A DNA stretch of 64,000 nucleotides from an uncultured Burkholderiaceae bacterium (GCA_934525625.1 CAKSZL010000003.1:1-64000); one strand, 5' to 3'. Shown: positions 1 to 9,345, counted from the stretch's first letter. Translations and numbers: made by a program. The notes: generated from the letters alone by a model not told the origin.

Positions 1-256
1 GGAAACGACCGTTATTCATGATCAGAATGAGTTAAAAGCAGCATGACTCATGTTCCAACTACCTTGACAGACGCCGGGGGCAGATGCTTGATAAATTGGT
101 GAGTGAATAAAACTTTTGAAATATCAAAATACAAAAGATACAAGTTGAATTATTTTAGATGGGAGATTGCATCTAATTGATTGCCGGGTAAATAAAATTA
201 ACTTTACCAATAATCAAATCTTATTACGACCTTATTAAATACAGGCTTTGTGGGTT
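1..256. other. AT-rich left-edge intergenic region
   Basis: This stretch is much richer in A and T than the rest of the window and holds no convincing gene. A short open frame (positions 2-46, ending in TGA) could be the last 14 codons of a gene that starts outside the window, but it is too short to identify. A small hairpin with GTGGG/CCCAC arms (250-265) overlaps the stop codon of the potassium transporter gene. It has no T tract in the direction of that gene, so I do not call it a terminator. Confidence 0.4.
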
Positions 257-1627
257 TTAGCCCACTTGGAATTGCGCCTCTGGGTAGCTGACGCGGCTGC
301 GGGCACGCATGCTTAAGCTATATACCAAGGTTAGCGGCCCAATACGCCCTATGAACATCAGGGCCATCACCAAGGTTTGACTGAAAGCATTCAGCTCGCT
401 GGTGTGGGTGCGGCTTAGGCCCGTGGTGCTAAGCGCCGACACCACTTCGAAGGCCAGATTCAGAAAATCGCCCTTGGGCTCAAGCAGCGTCATGAGCAGT
501 GTTGCCCCAAAGGCCAGCGCGGTGGTTAACAGCAACAGGGCCAGCGCTTTGTAGACCAGTTCGCTGGGTACGGTGCGTTTCAGCAGCACGACGTCGGACC
601 GCCCGCGCAAGTAGCTGTAGGCGGCAGCTAGCAAAATGATGAAGGTGCCGATTTTGATGCCGCTGGCGGTGCTAAGCGAGCCCCCGCCTATAAACATCAG
701 GCCCATCAGTATCATGGTGCTGCCGTGGGTAAGGTGGGCCGGCTCTATAGCCTGAAAGCCTGCGGTACGGGCAGCAATGGTTTGCAGCCAGGCTGCCATG
801 GCTTGATCATGCACCGACAAATTGGCCAGGGTAAGCGGGTTGCGGTGCTCTAGCAGCCACAGCGCGGCAAAGGCCAATAAATTAAGCAGCACTGTCGCAA
901 GAATAATAAGCCTTGAATAGGCGCTTAACTTACGCCAACTGCGCTTGCGCCAACAGTCGTCCAGCACGGAAAACCCCAGCCCGCCCAAAATGATCAATCC
1001 GGTGGTCAGCAAGATGACCAGGGTGGCGTCCAGGTGATGATCAAGATGTGTGCCTGTCAGGCTCATCCCGGCGTTATTGAACGCCATGATGGTATGAAAA
1101 GCCGCACGGCCCATGGCCGCTAGGGGGCCAAGGTCTATCGCCCAGTAGGCGGTCAGCACAGCAAAGGCCAGCAGTTCTATGGCCAAGGCCATTTTGAACA
1201 CGAACAGCGCCGTATCGTTCAGGCGCGTGACGCTGGTTTGATTAAAAGCCTCCATGGCCACGGTTTGATGCTGCAGGCTGATTTTTTTGCCTAGCTTAGC
1301 TACCGCCACCAGGGCAAAGGTGACAAAGCCCAGCCCCCCCAGTTGCACCAGCAGGGCAATGATGCCCTGGCCCAAGGGGGTAAATTGCGTGCTGATGTCT
1401 ACGATGCTCATGCCCGTAACAGTGACGGCAGCGGTGGCCGTGAACAGGGCCTGGAACAGGGTAATGGGCTGCTGATTGGACCAGGGCAGCCATAGCGACA
1501 GGGTGCCGGCCAGAATCAGAAGGGCAAAACCGCCTGCCAACACCGTGGGCGGGCCGGCGCTGAAGCGCCCGGTTCGGCGCAGCCGCTGGTAGCTGTGGTA
1601 GGGGCGGGCAATATGGCGCAGTCTCAT
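257..1627 (-). CDS. ktrB: Trk/Ktr-type potassium uptake membrane subunit
   Basis: Inner-membrane ion-conducting subunit of a potassium uptake system. The 456 residues hold many hydrophobic segments and the four P-loop repeats of the TrkH/KtrB family, each with its filter glycine: VTVTGMS (about 68-74), NNAGMS (184-189), ARTAGF (286-291) and STTGLS (400-405). The length fits KtrB better than the longer TrkH. It lies 10 bp downstream of the gene for its cytoplasmic RCK partner (1638-2291), so the two form an operon. Family assignment is firm; the choice between Ktr and Trk naming is inference from size. Confidence 0.92.
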   Translation of the reverse strand: MRLRHIARPYHSYQRLRRTGRFSAGPPTVLAGGFALLILAGTLSLWLPWSNQQPITLFQALFTATAAVTVTGMSIVDISTQFTPLGQGIIALLVQLGGLGFVTFALVAVAKLGKKISLQHQTVAMEAFNQTSVTRLNDTALFVFKMALAIELLAFAVLTAYWAIDLGPLAAMGRAAFHTIMAFNNAGMSLTGTHLDHHLDATLVILLTTGLIILGGLGFSVLDDCWRKRSWRKLSAYSRLIILATVLLNLLAFAALWLLEHRNPLTLANLSVHDQAMAAWLQTIAARTAGFQAIEPAHLTHGSTMILMGLMFIGGGSLSTASGIKIGTFIILLAAAYSYLRGRSDVVLLKRTVPSELVYKALALLLLTTALAFGATLLMTLLEPKGDFLNLAFEVVSALSTTGLSRTHTSELNAFSQTLVMALMFIGRIGPLTLVYSLSMRARSRVSYPEAQFQVG

Positions 1628-1637
1628 GACGGCGGCT

Positions 1638-2291
1638 TCACACCAATTTGGGCGCGATGGCTTTTAGCGTGCTGAGCTGGCTAAGCAGCACCAGCACGTC
1701 TTTTTTTTGCAAGGCCAGGTCTGGGCTAGGGGCCACCATAAGCTCGGCACGCCGCTTGAGCGCCACCACGTGAACTGGAGTCGGGCTGCTCTGCAAGAGT
1801 TTTTCCAGCGACTCACCTTCCAACCTTTCTGCCACATGAACTTCGACGATGAAGTCACCGTTACCCAGCGAGATATAGTCTTCGACCATGGGGTAGCTAA
1901 GCGCCTGAGCCACGCGCAGACCCATTTCCTCTTCGGGGTGGATAATGCGTTCGACCCCCAGCTTGTGCAGAATCAGGTGGTGAGCATGCGACGAGGCTTT
2001 CACCCACAAGGGGGCAATGCCCAGGCTTTTCAGGTGTACAACCGACAGCAGATTGGCTTGCAGGTCGCTACCCATGGCCACCAGCACCGCGTCCATGTTT
2101 TGCAGGCCCAGTTCTTCCAGCGCCTGTTTGTCGGTGGCGTCGGCAATCACCGCACGGGTGAGGTCGTCGGCGTAATGGTTGACCAGTTTGGAGTCGGAAT
2201 CTACCCCTAAAACAGAATGCCCCAGCCGAATGAGTTCGTGGGCGGCTGCCGCACCGAAACGACCCAGGCCCAAGACCGCAAATTGCCCCAT
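1638..2291 (-). CDS. ktrA: Ktr/Trk potassium channel regulatory subunit (RCK domains)
   Basis: Cytoplasmic gating subunit that binds nucleotide and controls the potassium channel encoded next (257-1627). The N-terminus has a Rossmann motif GLGRFG (about residues 8-13) with an aspartate ending the second strand (GVDSD, about 29-33), the RCK-N fold. The C-terminal third (about 135-217) matches an RCK-C domain. At 217 residues it is a single-unit KtrA type, not the double-length TrkA. It is first in a two-gene operon. The 157-bp gap to the divergent ene-reductase holds the promoters of both. Confidence 0.92.
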   Translation of the reverse strand: MGQFAVLGLGRFGAAAAHELIRLGHSVLGVDSDSKLVNHYADDLTRAVIADATDKQALEELGLQNMDAVLVAMGSDLQANLLSVVHLKSLGIAPLWVKASSHAHHLILHKLGVERIIHPEEEMGLRVAQALSYPMVEDYISLGNGDFIVEVHVAERLEGESLEKLLQSSPTPVHVVALKRRAELMVAPSPDLALQKKDVLVLLSQLSTLKAIAPKLV

Positions 2292-2448
2292 GTGTCGACC
2301 CTCTTAGAGTAGCGATGCTAAAGCACGCGAGTATAGAAGGCGCGGCAGACTTGGTAAATGGGAACCTGACGCGCACAATTTATGTTAATTTCGTTAACCT
2401 AGGGTTTACCTTGGTTTTTCCTACTCTTTTCGGGGCACCGTATTTTTC

Positions 2449-3513
2449 ATGGTTACATTGTTTGATCCGGTCCAGCTTGGGGCCATAGAGTTGCAAAACC
2501 GCATCGTCATGGCTCCGTTAACACGCACGCGCGCGGCGCCTGGGCGTGTACCGAATCAGTTGATGCGCCAGTATTACAGCCAGCGCGCCTCGGCAGGCCT
2601 GATTCTTACCGAAGCCACGTCTATTACGCCGCAAGGTGTGGGTTACTACAACACCCCGGGCATTTGGTGCCATAACCAAGTGCTGGGGTGGCGCCAAATC
2701 ACCGACGCCGTACACGAGCGTGGCGGCAAAATCTTTTTGCAGCTTTGGCATGTGGGCCGGGTTTCCGACCCCGAGCACCTGAACGGTGAAATTCCCGTGG
2801 CGCCCAGCGCGATTGCTTGTGAGGGCCATGTCAGCCAAATGCGCCCCATGCGCAACTACGTGGTGCCACGCGCCTTACGCACCGAAGAACTGCCCGGCAT
2901 CGTCAACGACTATGTGCAGGCTGCGCGTAATGCCCGCGAAGCCGGTTTTGATGGTGTGGAAATCCACGCTGCCAATGGCTATCTTATCGACCAGTTCCTG
3001 CACGATGGCTCGAATCAGCGTACCGACGCCTATGGCGGTTCTGTTGCCAATCGCGCCCGCTTGCTGATGGAAGTGGTAGACGGCTGCGTGGCGGTGTGGG
3101 GCGCGGATAGGGTGGCGGTGCATTTGTCGCCTCGTGGCACGGTACATAGCATGTCCGACAGCAACCCAGCCGAGCTGTTCTCGTATGTAGCCAGCGAACT
3201 TGGCCGCCGTCAGCTGGCTTTCTTGTTTGTGCGCGAAGCTTTTGGCCCCGAAAGCCTGCTGCCTGAAATCAAGCGTCTGTTTGGCGGGCCCGTCATCGCC
3301 AACCAAGATATCGACGCCGGCACCGGCGTGCAATTGCTGCAGCAAGGCGTGGCCGACGCCATTTCGTTTGGTCGTGCGTTTATCTCCAACCCCGACCTGG
3401 TTGAGCGCTTGCGTAGAGGGGCCGAGTTGAACAAAGGTGACCCCAGCACCTTTTATGGCGATGGCCCTCAGGGTTATACCGATTACCCCGCCTTGCCCGA
3501 AAGCAATATCTAG
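2449..3513 (+). CDS. Old yellow enzyme family ene-reductase
   Basis: FMN-dependent, NAD(P)H-using reductase of activated C=C bonds and often of nitro compounds or nitrate esters (NemA/OYE class), cytoplasmic. A TIM-barrel protein of 354 residues, the usual family length. The N-terminus shows the flavin-binding LFDPVQLGAIELQNRIVMAP pattern, and the substrate-binding His-Asn pair is visible in HAANGYL (H173, N176), followed by DQFLHDGSNQRTDAYGG. It is transcribed divergently from the potassium channel operon. The gap contains an inverted repeat GTTAA-N5-TTAAC (2384-2398) that could be an operator. The physiological substrate cannot be read from sequence. Confidence 0.9.
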   Translation: MVTLFDPVQLGAIELQNRIVMAPLTRTRAAPGRVPNQLMRQYYSQRASAGLILTEATSITPQGVGYYNTPGIWCHNQVLGWRQITDAVHERGGKIFLQLWHVGRVSDPEHLNGEIPVAPSAIACEGHVSQMRPMRNYVVPRALRTEELPGIVNDYVQAARNAREAGFDGVEIHAANGYLIDQFLHDGSNQRTDAYGGSVANRARLLMEVVDGCVAVWGADRVAVHLSPRGTVHSMSDSNPAELFSYVASELGRRQLAFLFVREAFGPESLLPEIKRLFGGPVIANQDIDAGTGVQLLQQGVADAISFGRAFISNPDLVERLRRGAELNKGDPSTFYGDGPQGYTDYPALPESNI

Positions 3514-3572
3514 GCGGGTTTGCCGCTTGCTTAAGGCTTTGCCATAAAATCGCAGATCCACAGGAGATCAGC

Positions 3573-4019
3573 ATGAAAAAAATAGCAGCGGCAATGGCGC
3601 TTGCCGCCCTTGCGGGATGTGCAATGGGTATCACCGATAGCTCACCGCATCTTAACTACGAAGTCGATCGGCCATATCAGGTTGTGCACGATCGCGCAGT
3701 TCACCAGGCTGAAGAGTGCATGCAGGGCGTGCGCAACTTCGAAGACCGGCTTTCGAATATTCGCGAGCCGCGCCGCAGCGAGTTTCGCATCAGCGAAAAC
3801 GTCAGCACCGACGCCAGGCAAGGCGAAGTCTTGGTGAGCGACCCGCTGACCGGCGTAGTGGTGGCACGCACACAATGGCGCGCCCTGGGCCCCGACCGCA
3901 CCGCAGTCACTCAGGCGGTGTGGGGCAGGGGCACATGGGACGGCAAAACCTTGCACGCCATGGAGCAATCCATCTTGATGGATGCCTCGGTTTGCACCGT
4001 GTACAAGATTGCTGAATAA
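3573..4019 (+). CDS. small lipoprotein of unknown function
   Basis: I do not recognise a named family. The 148-residue product begins with a lysine-containing n-region, a hydrophobic stretch and a lipobox LAGC with the acceptor Cys at residue 16, so it should be lipidated and held at the outer or inner membrane. The mature part is mixed polar with no repeats, and contains a second and third cysteine (about 49 and 142) that could form a disulfide. A ribosome binding site AGGAG precedes the ATG. It follows the ene-reductase by 59 bp and converges on the thioesterase gene. Function unknown. Confidence 0.75.
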   Translation: MKKIAAAMALAALAGCAMGITDSSPHLNYEVDRPYQVVHDRAVHQAEECMQGVRNFEDRLSNIREPRRSEFRISENVSTDARQGEVLVSDPLTGVVVARTQWRALGPDRTAVTQAVWGRGTWDGKTLHAMEQSILMDASVCTVYKIAE

Positions 4020-4044
4020 AAACTGTGCCTGGCGGCTGCTGCTT

Positions 4045-4494
4045 TTAGCAGGGCCGCCCTGGGCGCGGCCGCACGATTTTGAAGGTGGCCGTAGCGGTGG
4101 CCAAGACATTGCCTTGTTCGTCCAGAGCCTGGCCATCGCAGAACGACAAAGAGCCACCCAAACGCAAACAGCGCGCTTCGATGATGACGTCGCCCATGGC
4201 TGGCGACAAAAAATGTGTGCTCATGTCTATGGTGGCCATGCCGCAATCGGGCGCATGGGCACGTGCCGCAGCGCTAAGGGTAAAGTCCAGCGCACTCATC
4301 AAGGCGCCACCATGCACGGCGCCACGGCTGTTCAGCAGCTCTGGTCGGGCCGCCAGGCGGGTGCGCACGACTTCGGGGGTGAAGGTGTCGGGCACCAAAC
4401 CCAGAAACTGCATAAAGGGAATATGCAGGCCAAAGTAATCGATGGCCTGCTCTTGTTGCGCCTGCTGGGTTTGCTGTTTTTGCTGCGGGCTCAT
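4045..4494 (-). CDS. PaaI-type hotdog-fold acyl-CoA thioesterase
   Basis: Predicted hotdog-fold thioesterase of the PaaI/YdiI group, hydrolysing acyl- or aryl-CoA esters in the cytoplasm. The 149 residues carry the family signature around VHGGALMSALDFT, where the HGG segment and the acidic residue shape the active site, followed by a beta strand typical of the fold. The ATG at 4494 overlaps the TGA of yqeY by four bases (ATGA), so the two genes are translationally coupled. The early residues are rich in Gln and probably disordered. Substrate is not predictable. Confidence 0.85.
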   Translation of the reverse strand: MSPQQKQQTQQAQQEQAIDYFGLHIPFMQFLGLVPDTFTPEVVRTRLAARPELLNSRGAVHGGALMSALDFTLSAAARAHAPDCGMATIDMSTHFLSPAMGDVIIEARCLRLGGSLSFCDGQALDEQGNVLATATATFKIVRPRPGRPC

Positions 4495-4952
4495 GCGCTA
4501 AGTTTGGCTTTGACGCGTGCCGACACCAAAGACATATCGGCCTTACCGGCCAAAGCCTGCTTAACCAGACCCATGACCTTGCCCATGGCCGCAGGGCCGC
4601 TAACCCCTTGAGCACTGACTTCGTCTAGTGCGGCTTGAACGGCGGCGTCGACTTCGGCTTCGGAGGCTTGCGCAGGCAGGAACTCTTGCAAAATATCGAG
4701 TTCGGCTTGTTCTTGCTGGGCCGATTCGGTACGCCCGGCTTGTTGAAACGCGACTATGGATTCGCGGCGTTGCTTGACTTGTTTTTCAACAATGGCAAGG
4801 ATCTGGGCGTCGTCCAGCGTGGTGCGTTCGTCGATTTCTTTTTGCTTGATGGCGGCTTGCACCAAACGCAAGGTACCCAGGCGCGCGCTGTCTTTGGCGC
4901 GCATGGCGGATTTAACGGCATCGCTGATTTGGGCGGTGAGCTGAGTGCTCAT
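4491..4952 (-). CDS. yqeY: GatB/YqeY domain protein
   Basis: A 153-residue all-helical protein related to the tRNA-binding tail of the GatB amidotransferase subunit. In many bacteria it stands alone and its exact role is unsettled. The YqeY pattern is clear: an N-terminal helix LTAQISDAVKSAMRAKD, then RLVQAAIKQKEIDE, and a GKVMGLVKQALAGKADMSLVSARVKAKL tail. I chose the ATG at 4952 because conserved family sequence begins there; an open frame continues upstream without similarity. It overlaps the thioesterase start by four bases. Confidence 0.88.
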   Translation of the reverse strand: MSTQLTAQISDAVKSAMRAKDSARLGTLRLVQAAIKQKEIDERTTLDDAQILAIVEKQVKQRRESIVAFQQAGRTESAQQEQAELDILQEFLPAQASEAEVDAAVQAALDEVSAQGVSGPAAMGKVMGLVKQALAGKADMSLVSARVKAKLSA

Positions 4953-4977
4953 GGCTGGATTCCTCAAAACCTTTATT

Positions 4978-5868
4978 TTACAAGCTGGCGATGAGGTCGG
5001 ATTTTTCGAAGAATTGACGCAGGCGAGAGGCGTCGCCAAAGCGTGATGCGTAGCCGTCGGCATTAAGCAGTACGAAGGCTAAATCACGGCCATCGATATT
5101 GGCCACCATGACCAAACATTGGCCGGCTTCGTTGATGAACCCGGTTTTAGAAACCTTGATGCGCCAGCTGTCGCTTTTGATAAGGCGGTTGGTGTTGTTG
5201 TAGTTGAGTTGCCGCCCATTGGGCAAAGAAACCTTGTAGGTGTCGCTGACGCTAAGGCTGCGCAGCGGCGCCTGCTGAGAGACGGCCCGCAGCAGTTTGA
5301 CCAAATCTTTAGGTGTGGAAACGTTGTCTTCGGAAAGACCGGTAGGGTCGACAAAATGGGTGTCGCGCATGCCTAACGCCCGCGCTTTGTCGTTCATGGC
5401 GCGTACAAAAGCCTGCATGCCGCCCGGGTGATAGCGGCCCAAAGCATGGGCGGCGCGGTTTTCAGAAGACATGAGGGCCAGATGCAACATGTCGTTGCGC
5501 GACAACTGCGTGCCTACGCTAAGTCGCGAGCGCGAATGGCGCAGGCGGTCTATGTCGTGATCGGCGATTTTGATCTGGCCGTCCATAGGTAGGCCGGATT
5601 CAACCACCACCAGGGCTGTCATGAGTTTGGTAATAGAGGCAATGGGGCGGGCCTGGTTGCCGCCTTTTTCGTACAGCACTTGGGCGCTTTGCAGGTCGAG
5701 CACCAAAACGGCTTCGGAACGCAATGCCGGCGCGGCTTGGGCCGTGCCGCTGATAAGCAGTGCCATACCCAGCGCGGCTGCGCTTTTGCGCCAAGCGGCT
5801 TTAAGAAGGCCAAATGCCTGGCGCAGGGGGGTAAGAGACTTTTGAGACGGGCAGGAAGAGGGCGTCAT
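4978..5868 (-). CDS. pbpG: D-alanyl-D-alanine endopeptidase (PBP7 type)
   Basis: Periplasmic low-molecular-weight penicillin-binding protein of peptidase family S11 that cleaves D-Ala cross-links in peptidoglycan. A hydrophobic signal segment (about 31-46) ends in AQA. All three active-site motifs are present: S78-ITK with the nucleophile serine and lysine, SEN at 135-137, and KTG at 241-243. The 296 residues lack the C-terminal membrane anchor domain of PBP5/6, which points to the PBP7/PbpG group. Transcribed in the same direction as yqeY but with 25 bp between them. Confidence 0.9.
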   Translation of the reverse strand: MTPSSCPSQKSLTPLRQAFGLLKAAWRKSAAALGMALLISGTAQAAPALRSEAVLVLDLQSAQVLYEKGGNQARPIASITKLMTALVVVESGLPMDGQIKIADHDIDRLRHSRSRLSVGTQLSRNDMLHLALMSSENRAAHALGRYHPGGMQAFVRAMNDKARALGMRDTHFVDPTGLSEDNVSTPKDLVKLLRAVSQQAPLRSLSVSDTYKVSLPNGRQLNYNNTNRLIKSDSWRIKVSKTGFINEAGQCLVMVANIDGRDLAFVLLNADGYASRFGDASRLRQFFEKSDLIASL

Positions 5869-6038
5869 GACCGGTTTTTGCGCAGGAGGGTTCGAGAGTT
5901 GCGCAATTATATCGAAAGCACGTCAAGTAAACAACATAAGATATTGAGTTGTAAGGTATTTTTAAGTAGAAATACTGACTTAAGCGGAAACCCGAAGTTA
6001 CGCACAAAATCAAGGCTCTTAGGGCCGCTATGTGGTGT

Positions 6039-6061
6039 AATAGGTTGCCTGGCAACCTATT
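6039..6061. promoter_or_regulatory. perfect 23-bp palindrome upstream of the thiolase gene
   Basis: Two 11-bp arms, AATAGGTTGCC and its exact complement, flank one central T. The palindrome ends 34 bp before the thiolase start codon, where it could be an operator for a dimeric repressor or a hairpin in the leader. No T tract follows, so a terminator is unlikely. Regulator unknown. Confidence 0.5.
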
Positions 6062-6095
6062 GGGCCAGACCGGATACGAAAACAGAGGAGCAGTC

Positions 6096-7304
6096 ATGAA
6101 CAAAGAAGTGGTTATTCCCTACGGCGCCTATTGGTCTACGCCCTTCGTGCGTTGGCAGGGCAGCCTGTCAGACTTGCATAGCTTGCACCTGGCTGCGCAT
6201 GTGGCCCAGGCCGAGCTCGGGCGCCGCGGTATAGACCTCAAAGCCATAGACAGCGGCATATTAGGCACTACTGTGCCGCAAAAAGGCGCGTTTTACGGCG
6301 TGCCATGGGTAACGGGGCGCATGGGCGCCACGCATATTCCGGGCACCATCGTTAACCAGGCCTGCGCCACCAGCGTGCGCGGCATGCAAGTGGCCCAATC
6401 CGAAGTGCAAACCGGGCAGTCCGATGTGGTGCTGGCCTTGATGGCCGACCGCATTTCCAACGGCCCTCATGTGTTTTACCCCGCTCCCTCGCAACCGGGC
6501 GGCACCGGCGACAGCGAAAACTGGGTACTCGACAGCTTCAACTGCGACCCGCTTACCGGCTTGGCCATGGTGCAAACCGCCGAGAACGTCGCCAAGGAAT
6601 ACGGCATAGCCACGCAAGAACAGCACGACTGGGTGCTGTGCCGCTACGAGCAATATCAAGACGCGCTGGCCAACGATTCGGCATTCTTGAAGCGCTTCAT
6701 GACCCTGCCCTTCGAGGTGCCCGATGCCCGCTTGCGTAAAACGGTTGCCACCCTGACCGGCGACGAAGGCATTACCGCCACGACGCAAGAAGGTTTGGCC
6801 CGCTTGAAGCCTGTACTGCCCGATGGCACGGTTACGTTTGGCGGCCAAACCCATCCTGCCGACGGCAATGCCGGCATGATCTTTACATCGCGCGAGCGCC
6901 TGGCCGAATTCACCAGCCGTCCCGAACTGCTGATCACGGTAACGGCCATTGCGCAATCGCGTGTAGAGCCCGGCTTCATGCCCAAGGCCCCGGTGCCCGC
7001 CGCTCAAAAGGCGCTTAAGGCCGCCGGCCTGGAAATAGCCCAGATCGACGCCATCAAAACGCACAACCCCTTTATCGTCAACGATATCGTCATGGGCCGC
7101 GAAATGGGCCTTACCGCACAGCAATTCAATAACTTTGGTTGCTCGTTGGTCTGGGGGCATCCGCAAGGGCCTACGGGCTTGCGCTCGGTCATCGAACTTA
7201 TCGAGATCCTGGTGATGCGTGGTGGTGGTAACGGGCTGTATACTGGCTGCGCCGCGGGTGACACAGCCATGGCACTGGTCATCAACGTCAAGGAAGCTAA
7301 ATAA
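6096..7304 (+). CDS. thiolase family acetyl-CoA acetyltransferase
   Basis: Condensing or cleaving thiolase acting on 3-oxoacyl-CoA. The nucleophile Cys is in VNQACATSVRG (C90, close to the classical Cys89), and the C-terminal part has the GHPQGPTGLRS segment with the catalytic His and a second Cys in YTGCAAGD. It is 402 residues long. I start it at the ATG at 6096, which follows GAGGAG; an upstream ATG in frame lacks a site. The next gene, a BCCT transporter, begins 24 bp downstream, so they form an operon. This suggests breakdown of an imported trimethylammonium acyl compound such as carnitine, which is inference. Confidence 0.88.
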   Translation: MNKEVVIPYGAYWSTPFVRWQGSLSDLHSLHLAAHVAQAELGRRGIDLKAIDSGILGTTVPQKGAFYGVPWVTGRMGATHIPGTIVNQACATSVRGMQVAQSEVQTGQSDVVLALMADRISNGPHVFYPAPSQPGGTGDSENWVLDSFNCDPLTGLAMVQTAENVAKEYGIATQEQHDWVLCRYEQYQDALANDSAFLKRFMTLPFEVPDARLRKTVATLTGDEGITATTQEGLARLKPVLPDGTVTFGGQTHPADGNAGMIFTSRERLAEFTSRPELLITVTAIAQSRVEPGFMPKAPVPAAQKALKAAGLEIAQIDAIKTHNPFIVNDIVMGREMGLTAQQFNNFGCSLVWGHPQGPTGLRSVIELIEILVMRGGGNGLYTGCAAGDTAMALVINVKEAK

Positions 7305-7328
7305 TTTTAAAGAAGGAGCCTGGGGAGC

Positions 7329-9329
7329 ATGACTGAAGACTCAAGTATTAAACGTCCTCATTTTCTCAGTCGGGTTAATCCGCCGGTGTTTTATTCGGCA
7401 ACCGGCATTTTGCTGGCTTTGGCCCTTTTGGCGTCTTTGTTTCGCGACGAGGCGCAGACTGTCTTTGCCGCAGTACAGGGCTGGATCGTTACCAATGTAG
7501 GCTGGGTCTATATCTTGGTGGTGGCCCTTATTTTGCTGGTCACCATTTACTGTATGGTCAGCCGCATAGGTAACATCAAGCTGGGGCCCGACCACAGCAA
7601 GCCCGATTACACCAACAGCACCTGGTTTGCCATGCTGTTTTGCGCGGGCATGGGCATAGGCCTGATGTTCTTCGGTGTGGCCGAACCGCTGATGCATATG
7701 CTGTCGCCGCCGGTTGGCGAGGGCGGCACGGCTGCCTCGGCACGCGAAGCCATCAAAATCACATTTTTCCATTGGGGCCTGCACGCCTGGGCCATCTACG
7801 CCATCGTGGCGCTGATACTGGCTTTGTTCGCCTATCGACACGGCCTGCCGCTTACCTTGCGCTCGGCCTTGTACCCGCTTATCGGCGAGCGCATCTATGG
7901 GCCCATTGGCCACATGGTAGATGTGTTTGCCGTGGTCAGCACCGTGCTGGGGGTGGCTACCTCGCTGGGTTTCGGCGTGTTGCAGATGAACGCCGGCCTT
8001 CAGTTTTTGTTCGGCATCGAAATCTCCATAGGTGTACAGGTCATTCTGATCATCATCGCTACGGCATTGGCCACCATGTCAGTGATGGTGGGCTTGGATA
8101 AAGGCATACGGCGCTTGTCCGAATTCAACATGATTCTGGCCGTGCTGCTTTTGCTGTTCGTGCTGGTCATGGGCCCCACGGTGTTTTTGCTGCAGGCCTA
8201 TGTGCAAAATACCGGCGCCTATTTGTCGCAGTTGGTGCAAAAAACCTTCAACCTTTATGCCTACAACCGCAGCGACTGGCTGGGCGGCTGGACGCTCTTT
8301 TATTGGGGCTGGTGGCTGTCGTGGTCGCCATTTGTCGGAATGTTCATTGCGCGCATTTCGCGCGGTCGCTCTATCCGTGAGTTCCTGGGGGGCATGCTGT
8401 TCGTGCCGGTAGGCTTTACCTTCTTGTGGATGACCGTATTTGGCGATAGCGCCATCGACCTGGTCTTGGGTGAGAGCGTCACCGAACTGGCCGAGATTAC
8501 CCAGAAAGACAGCTCGCTGGCCTTGTTCGTATTCTTGCAGCAGTTTCCATTTTCAGAAGTGACGTCAGGGCTGGCCATTACCATGGTGCTGGTCTTTTTT
8601 GTTACCTCGGCTGACTCCGGTGCACTGGTGGTCGACATGCTGGCCTCGGGTGGCCGCGAAAACACCTTTGCTTGGCAGCGCCTGTTCTGGTCTATTGGTA
8701 TTGGGGCCATGGCCATTGCACTGCTATTGGCCGACGGCTTGCAAGCCTTGCAAACTGCCACCTTAGCCAGTGCCTTACCTTTTAGCTTGGTGCTGGTGGC
8801 GGCGGTGTGGGGCTTGCTTAAAGCCCTGCAGGCCGACGTAACCAAGTACACTACCAACGATGTCGTGCCTTTGTCGCGGCCTTCGTCGGGCGATGGCGGC
8901 GATTGGCATGCACGCCTGCGCGGCATGATGAGCTTCCCGCGCCGCGCCCATGTACAGCGTTTTATCGAAGACGTGGTTCAACCAGCTTGCCAAGAGGTGG
9001 TTGAAGAGTTGGCCAAGCAGGGTGTGCAGGCCGAGTTCCGTTCAGGCAAAGACAGCATGGTGGGCCTTCAGGTCATGCACGACAAAGAGGTAGACTTTAT
9101 TTACGAAGTGCACCCGCGCGCTTACTTGCAGCCTTCCTTCATAGGTTCGCCCACCAACACGGCTGAAGATAGCGAAGACAATGAAGCCCGTAAGTATTTT
9201 CGTGCCGAGGTCTACCTGAAAGAAGGTGGCCAAAACTACGACATCATGGGCTGGCGTCGCCAAGATGTGATCAACGATATTCTCGACCAATACGAACGCC
9301 ACCTGCATTTCTTGCATTTGCTGCGCTAG
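7329..9329 (+). CDS. betT: BCCT-family choline/betaine/carnitine transporter (BetT-like)
   Basis: Secondary transporter of the betaine-choline-carnitine family in the inner membrane. It has twelve expected membrane helices and the family signature around GWTLFYWGWWLSWSPFVGMF (about residues 320-340). At 666 residues it carries the long C-terminal cytoplasmic extension of BetT-type proteins, ending in YDIMGWRRQDVINDILDQYE, linked to osmotic activation in that group. A site AAGGAGCC-GGGGAG precedes the ATG. It is cotranscribed with the thiolase and ends at a strong terminator (9346-9374). Whether the substrate is choline, betaine or carnitine is not settled. Confidence 0.9.
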   Translation: MTEDSSIKRPHFLSRVNPPVFYSATGILLALALLASLFRDEAQTVFAAVQGWIVTNVGWVYILVVALILLVTIYCMVSRIGNIKLGPDHSKPDYTNSTWFAMLFCAGMGIGLMFFGVAEPLMHMLSPPVGEGGTAASAREAIKITFFHWGLHAWAIYAIVALILALFAYRHGLPLTLRSALYPLIGERIYGPIGHMVDVFAVVSTVLGVATSLGFGVLQMNAGLQFLFGIEISIGVQVILIIIATALATMSVMVGLDKGIRRLSEFNMILAVLLLLFVLVMGPTVFLLQAYVQNTGAYLSQLVQKTFNLYAYNRSDWLGGWTLFYWGWWLSWSPFVGMFIARISRGRSIREFLGGMLFVPVGFTFLWMTVFGDSAIDLVLGESVTELAEITQKDSSLALFVFLQQFPFSEVTSGLAITMVLVFFVTSADSGALVVDMLASGGRENTFAWQRLFWSIGIGAMAIALLLADGLQALQTATLASALPFSLVLVAAVWGLLKALQADVTKYTTNDVVPLSRPSSGDGGDWHARLRGMMSFPRRAHVQRFIEDVVQPACQEVVEELAKQGVQAEFRSGKDSMVGLQVMHDKEVDFIYEVHPRAYLQPSFIGSPTNTAEDSEDNEARKYFRAEVYLKEGGQNYDIMGWRRQDVINDILDQYERHLHFLHLLR

Positions 9330-9345
9330 GTGTAGAAGTGAACAG

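Noticed and set aside
2..46. Possible 3' end of a gene entering from the left edge
   Set aside because: Only 14 codons before a stop, no recognisable sequence; AT-rich surroundings look intergenic.
250..265. Small hairpin at the end of the potassium transporter gene as a terminator
   Set aside because: Five-pair stem, no T tract in the gene's direction.
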